A stretch of 6,236 bases of DNA, from contig JAUNHF010000113.1 in the NCBI GenBank assembly GCA_030524065.1, positions 1-6,236 of the forward strand, read 5' to 3'. Made by a program: the position numbers and the translations under genes. Numbering within the stretch: the stretch's first letter is position 1; every line of letters starts with the position of its first letter. This document shows, one piece after another, positions 1 to 5,887 of the stretch. The DNA is from Deinococcus sp. (lineage in GTDB: Bacteria; Deinococcota; Deinococci; Deinococcales; Deinococcaceae). The notes under the pieces were generated by a model. The model was not told the DNA's origin. It was given only the letters and a program-made list of their open reading frames with translations, and did no database searches.

Positions 1-1604
1 AGCTGGCCCTGCGCCTGGCAGAAGGCCTGCCCGCCTCCCAGCAGCTGCTGACCGGATACCACGAACTGGCGCGCATCCTGGAAGAACTGGGCGACGCCCC
101 CGGTGCGCTGGGCGCGCTGCGCCGCCATCACCAGCTGGAAACAGAGCTGCTGGAAGCCGCGCTGTACGGGCGCACACGGCTGCTTGCCATGCAGCTGCAA
201 CTTGACCGGCTGGAATTTCAGGCCACCGAGCAGCAGCGGCGGGGGGACCAGCTGGCCGCCATTAACCGCACCTTGCAGGCCACGCAGGCCGAGCTGGCCT
301 ACCGCGCCGCCCACGACACCCTGACTGGGCTCCCCAATCGCCCGGCGCTGGACCAGCAGCTGGAAGCCATCTGCCAGACCAGCCCCCCGCAGCTGACGGC
401 CGTGCTGTTTATTGACCTGGACCACTTCAAGCAGATCAACGATACCCTGGGCCATCCGGTGGGCGACCAACTGCTGCAGGAAGTGGCGCAGCGGCTGCTG
501 CGCACCGTGCAGCCGGGCGACGTGGTGGCGCGGCAGGGGGGCGACGAGTTCGCCTTGCTGCTGCGCTCGGTGCAGGACATCGCCCAGGCCAAGCAGACCG
601 CGCAGCGCCTACTTGAGCAGCTGTCTACCCCTGTCGAAGTAGGCGGGCGGCCGCTCTTTATCAGCGCGTCTATCGGTATTGCGCTGTTTCCCCAGCACGG
701 CGGCGACGCAGTCACCCTGCAAAAGCACGCTGACCTGGCGCTGCACGAAGCCAAGCAGGAGCGTGGGCGCTACCGCATCTACCAGCCTGCCCTGGGCGCC
801 GAAGCCCTGGAACAGCTGACCCTCGAACAGGCCATGCACAGCGCCCTACAGACTGGCGGCTTCTCGCTGCACTATCAGCCGGTGGTGGATTCGTGCAGCG
901 GCTGCCCGCTGATGGTCGAGGCCCTGCTGCGCTGGCGCAGTCCCTGGGGCGAGGTGTCGCCGCGCCTGTTTATTCCTATCGCAGAGCGCAGCGACCTGAT
1001 TTTGCACCTGGGCCTGTGGGTGGCCCGCACGGCGCTGCACCAGCTGCGCGAGTGGCGCCAGATCTGGCCCGAACTGAAAGTCAGCGTGAACGTCTCGGCG
1101 CGGCAGCTGACCCAGCCAGACCTGCCCGAACAGTTTGCCGCCCTGCTGCACGAAAGCGGCCTGGACCCCAGCGCGCTGGTGCTGGAGCTGACCGAGGCCG
1201 CCGCCGTGGACAGCCGCAGGCTGCGGGCCTTTCAGGAACTTCAGGAAGCTGGGCTCAGCGTGGCGCTGGACGATGTGGGCACCGGCTACGCCAGCCTGGC
1301 GGGCCTGGCGCAGCTGCCCATGCAGATGATCAAGATTGACCGCTCACTGACCGCGCAGGTGGCCTCTGCTCCCCAGGGCCGCTCCACGCGCCCGCTGATG
1401 AACGCCCTGATCACCTTCGGGCGCGAATCGGGGCTACATGTGGTGGCAGAAGGGGTCGAAACGGCAGAGCAGCTGGAAGTGCTACGCAGCTGGGGCCCCA
1501 TTCAAATTCAGGGCTACCTGGAAAGCCCGCCTCTGCCCACCGCCGACATGACCGAGTACCTTCAGTGGAAAGCCAAGCACTGCCCAGCCCAGGAATGCGA
1601 GTAG
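1..1604 (+). CDS. TPR-like / GGDEF / EAL cyclic-di-GMP turnover protein (5' end outside window)
   Basis: The reading frame is open from base 3 to the TAG at 1602-1604 and has no start in the window, so the gene begins upstream. An internal ATG at 189 would cut away helices that are clearly coding. Bases 3-190 encode helix pairs of TPR type (a GYHELARILEELGDAPGAL-like repeat), then a coiled-coil linker to about 300. The GGDEF domain (about 310-780) has DTLTGLPNR, the metal-binding DLDHFK (411-431), GGDEF itself (537-551) and ASIGIA. The EAL domain (about 805-1570) has EALLRW (918-935), NVSARQL, ELTE, DDVGTGY (1269-1289), KIDRS, AEGVE and QGYL, so the usual metal and substrate residues are present. 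The family makes c-di-GMP with GGDEF and breaks it with EAL, and both sites look intact. The I-site, normally RxxD six residues before GGDEF, reads QPGD, so product inhibition is probably weak or absent. The TPR part probably senses a protein partner (inference). No membrane segment is visible in this portion. Confidence 0.93.
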   Translation, partial: LALRLAEGLPASQQLLTGYHELARILEELGDAPGALGALRRHHQLETELLEAALYGRTRLLAMQLQLDRLEFQATEQQRRGDQLAAINRTLQATQAELAYRAAHDTLTGLPNRPALDQQLEAICQTSPPQLTAVLFIDLDHFKQINDTLGHPVGDQLLQEVAQRLLRTVQPGDVVARQGGDEFALLLRSVQDIAQAKQTAQRLLEQLSTPVEVGGRPLFISASIGIALFPQHGGDAVTLQKHADLALHEAKQERGRYRIYQPALGAEALEQLTLEQAMHSALQTGGFSLHYQPVVDSCSGCPLMVEALLRWRSPWGEVSPRLFIPIAERSDLILHLGLWVARTALHQLREWRQIWPELKVSVNVSARQLTQPDLPEQFAALLHESGLDPSALVLELTEAAAVDSRRLRAFQELQEAGLSVALDDVGTGYASLAGLAQLPMQMIKIDRSLTAQVASAPQGRSTRPLMNALITFGRESGLHVVAEGVETAEQLEVLRSWGPIQIQGYLESPPLPTADMTEYLQWKAKHCPAQECE

Positions 1605-1693
1605 GTCAGGCATACGGGATCAATCCGGCCTTCCTTCCGGTCAAAGCGTTTCAGGGGCAGCGGCCCGCTGTAGCCACCAGAAAAAATACGTGC
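1605..1693. other. Convergent intergenic gap without a clear terminator
   Basis: This short gap separates the stop codons of the GGDEF-EAL gene and the acyl-CoA dehydrogenase gene, which face each other. I see only weak dyads: CCGG at each end of CCTTCCTT (about 1628-1643), and CAGC-GGCCC-GCTG near 1659-1671. Neither is followed by a T tract in the direction needed. A run of six A (1681-1686) gives six U just after the dehydrogenase stop on the minus strand, but no compact GC hairpin precedes it. The nearest dyad is ATTGCC/GGCAAT at 1701-1706 and 1730-1735, inside the gene, with a loop too large and too far from the U run. Confidence 0.4.
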
Positions 1694-2863
1694 TCAGCCC
1701 ATTGCCCCCTGGCCGGTCAGGCTGCGCCCGGCAATCAGGGTGTGAATGTCGTGGGTGCCCTCGTAGGTGTCCACCGTTTCCAGGTTCAGCATGTGGCGAA
1801 TCACCGGGTACTCGGTGGTGATGCCGTTCCCGCCCAGCAGCTCGCGGGCCAGCCGGGCGCCTTCCAGGGCGCGGCGCACGTTGTTGCGCTTGACGGTGCT
1901 GACCTGCGCGTAGTCCATCTGTCCGGCGTCTTTGAGCACGCCCAGGCGCCAGGCCAGCAGCAGCCCCGCCGAGTGGTCGGTCGCCATCTTGACCAGCTTG
2001 TCCTGCACCAGTTGGCGGCTGGCGGTGGGCTGCCCAAACGTCACGCGGCTGCCAGTGTAGTCCAGGGCCGTGGTCAGCATCAGCTCCAGGGCGCCCATCG
2101 CCCCCCAGCCGATGCCGAAGCGGGCGCCGGTCAGGCATGAGAGCGGCCCCTTTAGTCCGCGCACGCCGGGCAGCATGGCGCTGGCGGGCACCCGGCAGCC
2201 GTCCAGCACGATTTCGCCGGTCACACTGGCGCGCATACTCATCTTGCGCCGGATGGTGGGCGCGCTGTAGCCGGGCGTGTCGGTCGGCACGATAAAGCCG
2301 CGCACCATGTCCTCGCCGCCCTCCTCTACCCGCGCCCACACCACCGCCAGGTCCGCCACCGGCGAGTTGGTGATCCACATTTTGGTGCCGTCCAGCACCC
2401 AGTCGTCCCCGTCACGGCGGGCGCGGGTCCGCATGGCGCCGGGGTCAGAGCCGCCGCTTTCCTCGGTCAGCCCAAAGCACCCGATCAGCTCACCGCTGGC
2501 GAGGCCCGGCAGGTACCCCGCCTTTTGTTCATCGCTGCCGTAGGCATGGATGGGAAACATCACCAGGCTGCCCTGCACGCTGGCCGCGCTGCGAATCCCG
2601 CTGTCTACCCGGTCCAGCTCGTACATCAGGGCGCCGTAGAGGTTGGACCCGGCCCCGCTGCCACCATATTCCGGTGGAATCATGGGGCCCAGCAGGCCCT
2701 GTGCGCCCAGTCCGCGCATCACTTCACGCACCGGCAAGTCCCCAGCGTCCCACCACTCAGCGATATGAGGCATCAGGGCTTTTTCGGCGTACTGGCGGGC
2801 ACTGGCGCGGGCCTGACGCTCCTCGGGGGCGAGCAGGTCCATCACGGCAAACTGGTCAAACAT
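1694..2863 (-). CDS. gcdH: Glutaryl-CoA dehydrogenase-like acyl-CoA dehydrogenase
   Basis: This 389-residue flavoenzyme of the acyl-CoA dehydrogenase family starts at ATG 2863, with AGGAGG five bases upstream. An in-frame extension to 2983 lacks such a site. Long stretches resemble mitochondrial and bacterial glutaryl-CoA dehydrogenase: ELDRVDSGIRSAASVQ (the equivalent arginine binds the glutaryl carboxylate in the human enzyme), CFGLTEESGGSDP and WITNSP (FAD/substrate region), RNNVRRALEGARLARELLGG and TYEGTHDIHTLIAGRSLTG. The catalytic base is Glu368 in TYEGTHD, preceded by Tyr367 as in the human enzyme. The known reaction is oxidation and decarboxylation of glutaryl-CoA to crotonyl-CoA and CO2, in lysine and tryptophan or aromatic breakdown, with electrons passed to electron-transfer flavoprotein. 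It is soluble, with no signal peptide. It stands alone here: no CoA transferase, ETF or regulator gene is adjacent. A related acyl-CoA dehydrogenase with different chain preference cannot be ruled out, but the DSGxRS and TYEGTHD blocks favour glutaryl-CoA. Confidence 0.92.
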   Translation of the reverse strand: MFDQFAVMDLLAPEERQARASARQYAEKALMPHIAEWWDAGDLPVREVMRGLGAQGLLGPMIPPEYGGSGAGSNLYGALMYELDRVDSGIRSAASVQGSLVMFPIHAYGSDEQKAGYLPGLASGELIGCFGLTEESGGSDPGAMRTRARRDGDDWVLDGTKMWITNSPVADLAVVWARVEEGGEDMVRGFIVPTDTPGYSAPTIRRKMSMRASVTGEIVLDGCRVPASAMLPGVRGLKGPLSCLTGARFGIGWGAMGALELMLTTALDYTGSRVTFGQPTASRQLVQDKLVKMATDHSAGLLLAWRLGVLKDAGQMDYAQVSTVKRNNVRRALEGARLARELLGGNGITTEYPVIRHMLNLETVDTYEGTHDIHTLIAGRSLTGQGAMG

Positions 2864-2868
2864 AGGGG

Positions 2869-2874
2869 CCTCCT
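2869..2874 (-). promoter_or_regulatory. Shine-Dalgarno AGGAGG of the acyl-CoA dehydrogenase
   Basis: On the minus strand a perfect AGGAGG lies five bases before the ATG at 2863. It fixes the start at that ATG rather than the in-frame codon at 2983. It also shows that this gene is translated from a leadered message, unlike the two genes flanking position 3700. Confidence 0.85.
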
Positions 2875-2906
2875 GGCAGGACAAAGCTGAGTTGTCGGGT
2901 GCCCCT

Positions 2907-2912
2907 ATTAGA
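2907..2912 (-). promoter_or_regulatory. Weak candidate -10 box for the acyl-CoA dehydrogenase
   Basis: TCTAAT on the minus strand matches TATAAT at five of six bases and lies about 43 bases before the start codon, which would leave a short leader containing the AGGAGG site. No convincing -35 box is found 16-18 bases further upstream. The gene may instead be read from the DedA gene upstream. Confidence 0.22.
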
Positions 2913-2977
2913 GCAGGTTTGCCCAGGGCTAAGCCGGGAAGCCAGAGCAGCAGCAGGGGCGCGCACGGGCACGAAGA

Positions 2978-3000
2978 GGGCACAAGGCCTCACTGCGCCC
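2978..3000 (-). terminator. Possible weak hairpin after the DedA gene
   Basis: In the minus-strand transcript, GGGCGCA and TGTGCCC can pair over seven positions (one G-U) around a nine-base loop, about 20 bases after the DedA stop codon. The following sequence is UCUUCGUG, not a real U run, so any termination would be inefficient. Read-through into the dehydrogenase gene is plausible. Confidence 0.25.
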
Positions 3001-3019
3001 GCCTCATGCCCACGGTGTA

Positions 3020-3646
3020 TCAGTTCTGGGCGCCCTTGCCTTTGCCCTCGCGCCGGCGCTTGACCACCCACCAGAGAAACCCGATGACCAGCAGGCCCAG
3101 GATGATTTTGGAGGCCGGGCCCACATATTGCTCCACCTGATCGTAGTTTTCGCCCAGGAAGTAGCCGGCGGCGGCCAGCAGCCCGGCCCACAGCCCCGAA
3201 CCGATAAACGAATAGATCAGGAACTGGGGCAACCCCATCTCGCTGACACCAGCCGGCAAGCTGAGCAGGCTACGCACGCCCGGCACCATCCGCCCGAACA
3301 GCACCGCACTCGTGCCGTGACGCTCGAACCAATCGCTGGCTTTTTGCAGGTCTTCGCCACTCACAGTCAGCCACTTGCCGTAGCGGTCGGCCCACTGCTT
3401 GCTGCGCTCCAGACCAAACACCTTGCCGACGTAGTACAGCGGCAGGGTGCCGATCACACTGCCTAGGGCGCCCACCAGCACCACCAAGAAGATATTCAGG
3501 TCGCCGCGCTGGGGCGACGCAGCAAAACCTGCGGCGGGCATAATCAGTTCGCTGGGAATAGGCGGGAAGATATTCTCCAGGACCATCAGCAGGAAAATGC
3601 CGACGTAGCCCATTGAATCCATCAGGTTCTGCATCCACTCGATCAC
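3020..3646 (-). CDS. DedA/VTT-family integral membrane protein
   Basis: This is a 208-residue polytopic inner-membrane protein, the usual DedA length. It starts at GTG 3646, which preserves the N-terminal segment before the first hydrophobic region (MIEWMQNLMDSMGYVG); the ATG at 3634 is the alternative. The family signature LENIFPPIPSE lies at residues 23-33 (acidic Glu24 and Glu33), and FGRMVPGVRS at 117-126 carries Arg119 and Arg125. Acidic and arginine residues in equivalent places are essential in E. coli YqjA/YghB, and the six-residue arginine spacing is the same. Hydrophobic segments lie at about 14-32, 50-73, 140-163 and 179-196, with a basic C-terminal tail (KRRREGKGKG) probably in the cytoplasm. 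Members are linked to proton-dependent membrane homeostasis, drug and alkaline tolerance, and undecaprenyl-phosphate or phospholipid translocation; which applies here cannot be read from the sequence. It is divergent from the CAP-domain gene and 156 bases upstream of the dehydrogenase. Confidence 0.92.
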   Translation of the reverse strand: MIEWMQNLMDSMGYVGIFLLMVLENIFPPIPSELIMPAAGFAASPQRGDLNIFLVVLVGALGSVIGTLPLYYVGKVFGLERSKQWADRYGKWLTVSGEDLQKASDWFERHGTSAVLFGRMVPGVRSLLSLPAGVSEMGLPQFLIYSFIGSGLWAGLLAAAGYFLGENYDQVEQYVGPASKIILGLLVIGFLWWVVKRRREGKGKGAQN

Positions 3647-3652
3647 GCCTGG

Positions 3653-3658
3653 AATCTA
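3653..3658 (-). promoter_or_regulatory. Putative leaderless -10 box (TAGATT) of the DedA gene
   Basis: On the minus strand TAGATT lies six bases before the GTG start codon at 3646, and no Shine-Dalgarno sequence precedes that codon (CCAGGC only). A TANNNT box 6-7 bases before the start is the arrangement described for leaderless transcripts in Deinococcus. No good -35 box is present; the expected spacer is occupied by a G-run motif. Confidence 0.5.
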
Positions 3659-3660
3659 GC

Positions 3661-3677
3661 GGGCGCGGGGGGGTGGG
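3661..3677 (+). other. Potential G-quadruplex motif in the DedA promoter
   Basis: The plus strand reads GGG-CGC-GGG-G-GGG-T-GGG, four runs of three or more G with loops of 3, 1 and 1 bases. This fits the canonical intramolecular quadruplex rule. It begins three bases upstream of the putative DedA -10 box and fills the spacer between the -10 and where a -35 would be. The G-rich strand is the template strand for the DedA gene. Confidence 0.6.
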
Positions 3678-3688
3678 CGCATCCCCCT

Positions 3689-3739
3689 AAAGGTTGGGTG
3701 AGGGCCCAGCGCTGCGCGGCGACAGCCCAGAGAACCTTT
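3689..3739. promoter_or_regulatory. Inverted repeat AAAGGTT-N37-AACCTTT between divergent promoters
   Basis: AAAGGTT (3689-3695) and its exact reverse complement AACCTTT (3733-3739) flank a 37-base GC-rich core that holds GGGC and GCCC arms. The centre of the pair (about 3714) nearly coincides with the midpoint of the two putative -10 boxes (about 3715). Each half-site would sit roughly 45-50 bases upstream of a leaderless start. This could be a shared operator, but a single 7-base match in a region this size is not rare by chance. Confidence 0.3.
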
Positions 3740-3772
3740 GCCCTTGCAACAATGCTGTGCCAGCCCCTGCCC

Positions 3773-3778
3773 TACACT
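3773..3778 (+). promoter_or_regulatory. Putative leaderless -10 box (TACACT) of the CAP-domain gene
   Basis: TACACT fits TANNNT and ends seven bases before the ATG at 3786, the spacing expected if transcription starts at the start codon. No Shine-Dalgarno sequence precedes the ATG (CTGCCGCTC). No -35 match is found at 16-18 bases; a TTGCAA at 3744-3749 is 23 bases away, which is too far. Confidence 0.5.
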
Positions 3779-3785
3779 GCCGCTC

Positions 3786-4808
3786 ATGCGCCCGCGCTTC
3801 CGGCTCCCACTTGTCTTCCTGACCCTGCTCGGCCTGAGTGCCGTACCCGCTGCGGCCCAGGCACACGCACAGGCACAAGCCCAGACACAGGGCGGAGAGT
3901 TCCATATCTCGGCCCAATCCGACAGCCGGCGGCTGGCCCCGCTGCGGGTGAACTTCAGCGCGCAGGTACCGGCAGACGTGGCCGTGCGCTGGGAGTTCGG
4001 GGACGGCAGCGGGGCGCAGGGCACCCAGGTCAGCCATACCTACTACCGGCCAGGGCGGTATGCGGCGCAGGTCATCCTCAGCCGGGGCGGGCGCGAGGTG
4101 GGCCGCAGCCAGATCACGGTCGAAGCAGAATCGCAGGGCGCCGAGAAAGCGGGGCTGGTCGTGCTGCTGGGCCGGGGCACCGTGACCCTGAGCGACGTGG
4201 GCAGCGTGGTGTACGGGCCTTACCAGCCTCGCTTTACGCTGGACGGCCAGCCGGTCAGCGGGCAGGCGGTCAGCCTGCGGGCCGGCACCTACACCGCCGG
4301 GGTGCAGATCGGGGGCGGCGGCGGCACCCTGAACCGTTCGCTGCGCTTTCAGATTCCTGCCGGCGAACTGCGCTCCTCGGTCACCTACGAGGAGCAGGTG
4401 CTGCGCGCCGTAAACCAGCTGCGTACCGGGCGCTACAACTGCGCCACCGGCCGCACCGACGGCGTGGCCCGCCCTCCACTGACCCGCGTGCCCGCCCTGG
4501 ACCGGGCCGCGTTGGCCCATACCCTGGCAATGCCCACCGCCGGGTTCGTGGACCACACCAGCCGGCTGGACGGCAGCACACCCGCGCAGCGCATTCAGGC
4601 GGCCGGCTACCCGAACGCCAGCACCGCCGAGAACATCGCCGCCGGCCAACCCACTCCCGCCGAGGCCGTGGCAGGCTGGCTGAACAGCCCCGGCCACTGC
4701 GCTGCCTTGACTGGCGACTACACCCAGACGGGCCTCAGCTACGTCCAGGTGCCGGGCAGCGACTACGTGCATTACTGGGTGCAGGTGTTCGGCAAGCCGC
4801 AGCCCTGA
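3786..4808 (+). CDS. Secreted PKD-CAP (SCP/PR-1-like) domain protein
   Basis: The protein has 340 residues from ATG 3786. An in-frame TTG at 3738 would bury the signal peptide. Residues 1-24 form a signal peptide (MRPRFR, then a hydrophobic core, cleavage near AAA-Q or AQA-H), followed by an alanine-glutamine linker AQAHAQAQAQTQ (24-35). A PKD-type beta-sandwich follows at about 38-112 (WEFGDG at 69-74, then SHTYYRPGRYAAQV). Residues about 115-198 form a beta-rich region I do not recognise, with a glycine stretch. The CAP domain is about 200-338: His257 in FVDH, Glu282 in AENIAAG and His304 in SPGHC match the family's metal-binding cavity residues, and YWVQVFG closes it. Cys219 and Cys305 could form a disulfide. 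Bacterial CAP proteins of this YkwD-like type are exported and mostly uncharacterised; lipid binding or peptidase roles have been proposed for the superfamily. PKD domains usually mediate binding to other proteins or surfaces. It is divergent from the DedA gene and probably has its own leaderless promoter. Confidence 0.92.
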   Translation: MRPRFRLPLVFLTLLGLSAVPAAAQAHAQAQAQTQGGEFHISAQSDSRRLAPLRVNFSAQVPADVAVRWEFGDGSGAQGTQVSHTYYRPGRYAAQVILSRGGREVGRSQITVEAESQGAEKAGLVVLLGRGTVTLSDVGSVVYGPYQPRFTLDGQPVSGQAVSLRAGTYTAGVQIGGGGGTLNRSLRFQIPAGELRSSVTYEEQVLRAVNQLRTGRYNCATGRTDGVARPPLTRVPALDRAALAHTLAMPTAGFVDHTSRLDGSTPAQRIQAAGYPNASTAENIAAGQPTPAEAVAGWLNSPGHCAALTGDYTQTGLSYVQVPGSDYVHYWVQVFGKPQP

Positions 4809-4844
4809 GCCATCATCTTGGGCCGAAGTCCTAGGGCGCGGCCT

Positions 4845-4864
4845 CCGACAAGCACAAGCGTCGG
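4845..4864 (+). other. Short hairpin after the CAP-domain gene
   Basis: CCGAC and GTCGG are exact reverse complements separated by ten bases, about 37 bases after the CAP-domain stop codon. No T tract follows (CAGCAAAGC), so this is not a standard intrinsic terminator. It could stabilise the 3' end of the message or be chance. Confidence 0.22.
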
Positions 4865-4896
4865 CAGCAAAGCTGATGAAACGTGAGAAAACGCCC

Positions 4897-4902
4897 TATA
4901 TT
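4897..4902 (+). promoter_or_regulatory. Candidate -10 box for the DUF4384 gene
   Basis: TATATT matches TATAAT at five of six bases and stands out as AT-rich in GC-rich surroundings. With an 18-base spacer the -35 position reads CTGATG, a partial match. Transcription would start near 4909 and give a leader of about 45 bases. The leader has no clear Shine-Dalgarno sequence before the ATG at 4954. Confidence 0.38.
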
Positions 4903-4953
4903 TCCGGCGGCGGTCATCAGCTGCACATCACGCGGCGGGTGCACACTTGGGTC

Positions 4954-5799
4954 ATGAAAAAAACCTTGACTGTGCTGACCGCCGCCCTCGGCGCCGCCGT
5001 TTTCTCCGCCGCTGACGCTGCTCCCCAGATCAGCGCCCAGAGCATCATCGTGAACCCGGTGCAGACCCCGCTGAGCGTGCAGGTCTGGACCGACCGCGAC
5101 ACCAGCGGCAGCCGCACCCCCAACTACTACGTGGGCGACAAAATCCGCCTCTTTACCAAGACCAACGAGAATGCCTACGTGTACCTGTTCAACGTGGACC
5201 CCAGCGGCAAAGTGGACCTGATTTTGCCCAACAACCTTCAGTCGGGCGGCAACTACCTGCGCGCCGGCGAAACCCGCGTGTTCCCCAGCGCCCAGGACAA
5301 CTTCACCTTTGATATTGCTGCGCCCTACGGCGTGAACAAGGTGCTGGCCCTCGCCAGCCGCGAGAAGCTGAATGTCAACCAGATTGCCAACTTCCAGAGC
5401 CAGAACACCTTCGCCACCGTGAATGTAAGCGGTCAGCAGGGCCTGGCCCAGGCGCTGAGCATCGTGGTCAACCCCATCCAGCAGACCAGCTGGGTCAGCG
5501 ACACCGCCTTTTACAACGTGGCCCGTGGCGCCCAGGCTCCGGCCCCCACCACTCCGGTGTCCAGCGCTCCCCGCCCCGACTTTAACCTGGCCGTGTGGCG
5601 CTCCACTTTCCGCCTGAACACCAGCCTGGAGAACGTGCATGCCCAGTACGTGAGCTACTTGGGCAACCAGGGCTTCCAGCTGCGCAGCACCAGCCGCAAT
5701 GGCAACCGCATGTACTCCACCTTCAGCCGTAGTGGCCGCACCGCCACCGTGCTGATCGAGAAGAGCGGCACCAACTACAGCGTTAAGTTCGCTCAGTAA
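4954..5799 (+). CDS. Secreted DUF4384-domain protein
   Basis: The protein has 281 residues. ATG 4954 is chosen because it starts a classic signal peptide (MKKTLTVLTAALGAAVFSA, cleavage near ADA-A, residues 22-23); an in-frame ATG at 4876 adds 26 charged residues that would spoil it. Residues about 55-135 are DUF4384-like: YYVGDKIRLFTKTNENAYVYLFNVDPSG, then LILPNN, the YLRAGE turn, FTFDIAAP and NKVLALAS. This beta-rich fold is found in exported or surface proteins and has no proven biochemical activity. SIIVNPVQT (from residue 30) is echoed by SIVVNPIQQT (from 169). A proline/alanine/threonine linker near 190-206 leads to a C-terminal module of about 75 residues (RPDFNLAVWRSTF to the end), rich in Ser, Arg and Tyr. 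There are no cysteines in the mature protein and no lipobox, anchor or S-layer-homology motif, so it is probably periplasmic or loosely surface-associated. The layout matches a conserved Deinococcus family as I recall it. It appears to be a single-gene transcription unit closed by a strong terminator. Confidence 0.92.
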   Translation: MKKTLTVLTAALGAAVFSAADAAPQISAQSIIVNPVQTPLSVQVWTDRDTSGSRTPNYYVGDKIRLFTKTNENAYVYLFNVDPSGKVDLILPNNLQSGGNYLRAGETRVFPSAQDNFTFDIAAPYGVNKVLALASREKLNVNQIANFQSQNTFATVNVSGQQGLAQALSIVVNPIQQTSWVSDTAFYNVARGAQAPAPTTPVSSAPRPDFNLAVWRSTFRLNTSLENVHAQYVSYLGNQGFQLRSTSRNGNRMYSTFSRSGRTATVLIEKSGTNYSVKFAQ

Positions 5800-5815
5800 G
5801 CTCCTCTGCCAACAG

Positions 5816-5844
5816 AACCCCCGCCGTGTGTGCGGGGGTTTTTT
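5816..5844 (+). terminator. Intrinsic terminator of the DUF4384 gene
   Basis: A nine-base-pair perfect stem, AACCCCCGC with GCGGGGGTT, closes a seven-base loop (CGTGTGT) and runs directly into six T (5839-5844). It starts 17 bases after the TAA stop. This is a textbook Rho-independent terminator and separates the DUF4384 gene from the next gene. Confidence 0.94.
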
Positions 5845-5887
5845 GTGGACCAGTGACAAAGCGAAAAGTTAGATTCACCACTCTTGA

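Noticed and set aside
1565..2378. Frames overlapping the dehydrogenase (1565-2140 plus, 1641-2378 minus)
   Set aside because: These are alternative-frame shadows of a strongly matched enzyme, with low-complexity products and no supported start site.
2864..2983. N-terminal extension of the dehydrogenase to 2983
   Set aside because: The extra 40 residues look like translated intergenic DNA, are absent from the family, and bypass the perfect AGGAGG just before 2863.
3855..3890. Short alternating CAG/GCA repeat after the CAP-protein signal peptide
   Set aside because: It is only about 12 codons, imperfect, and reads as an ordinary alanine-glutamine linker rather than a tandem repeat of interest.
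3687..4834. Two long frames overlapping the CAP-domain gene (3698-4834 plus, 3687-4772 minus)
   Set aside because: Their products are arginine-, alanine- and glycine-rich with no domain. The 3786-4808 frame holds the signal peptide and the PKD and CAP motifs.
4831..5859. Open frame of 342 codons on the minus strand across the whole DUF4384 gene
   Set aside because: It lies antisense to a gene with a clear signal peptide, domain and terminator, crosses that terminator, and its valine/alanine/glycine-rich product shows no domain. Long antisense frames are expected in GC-rich coding DNA.
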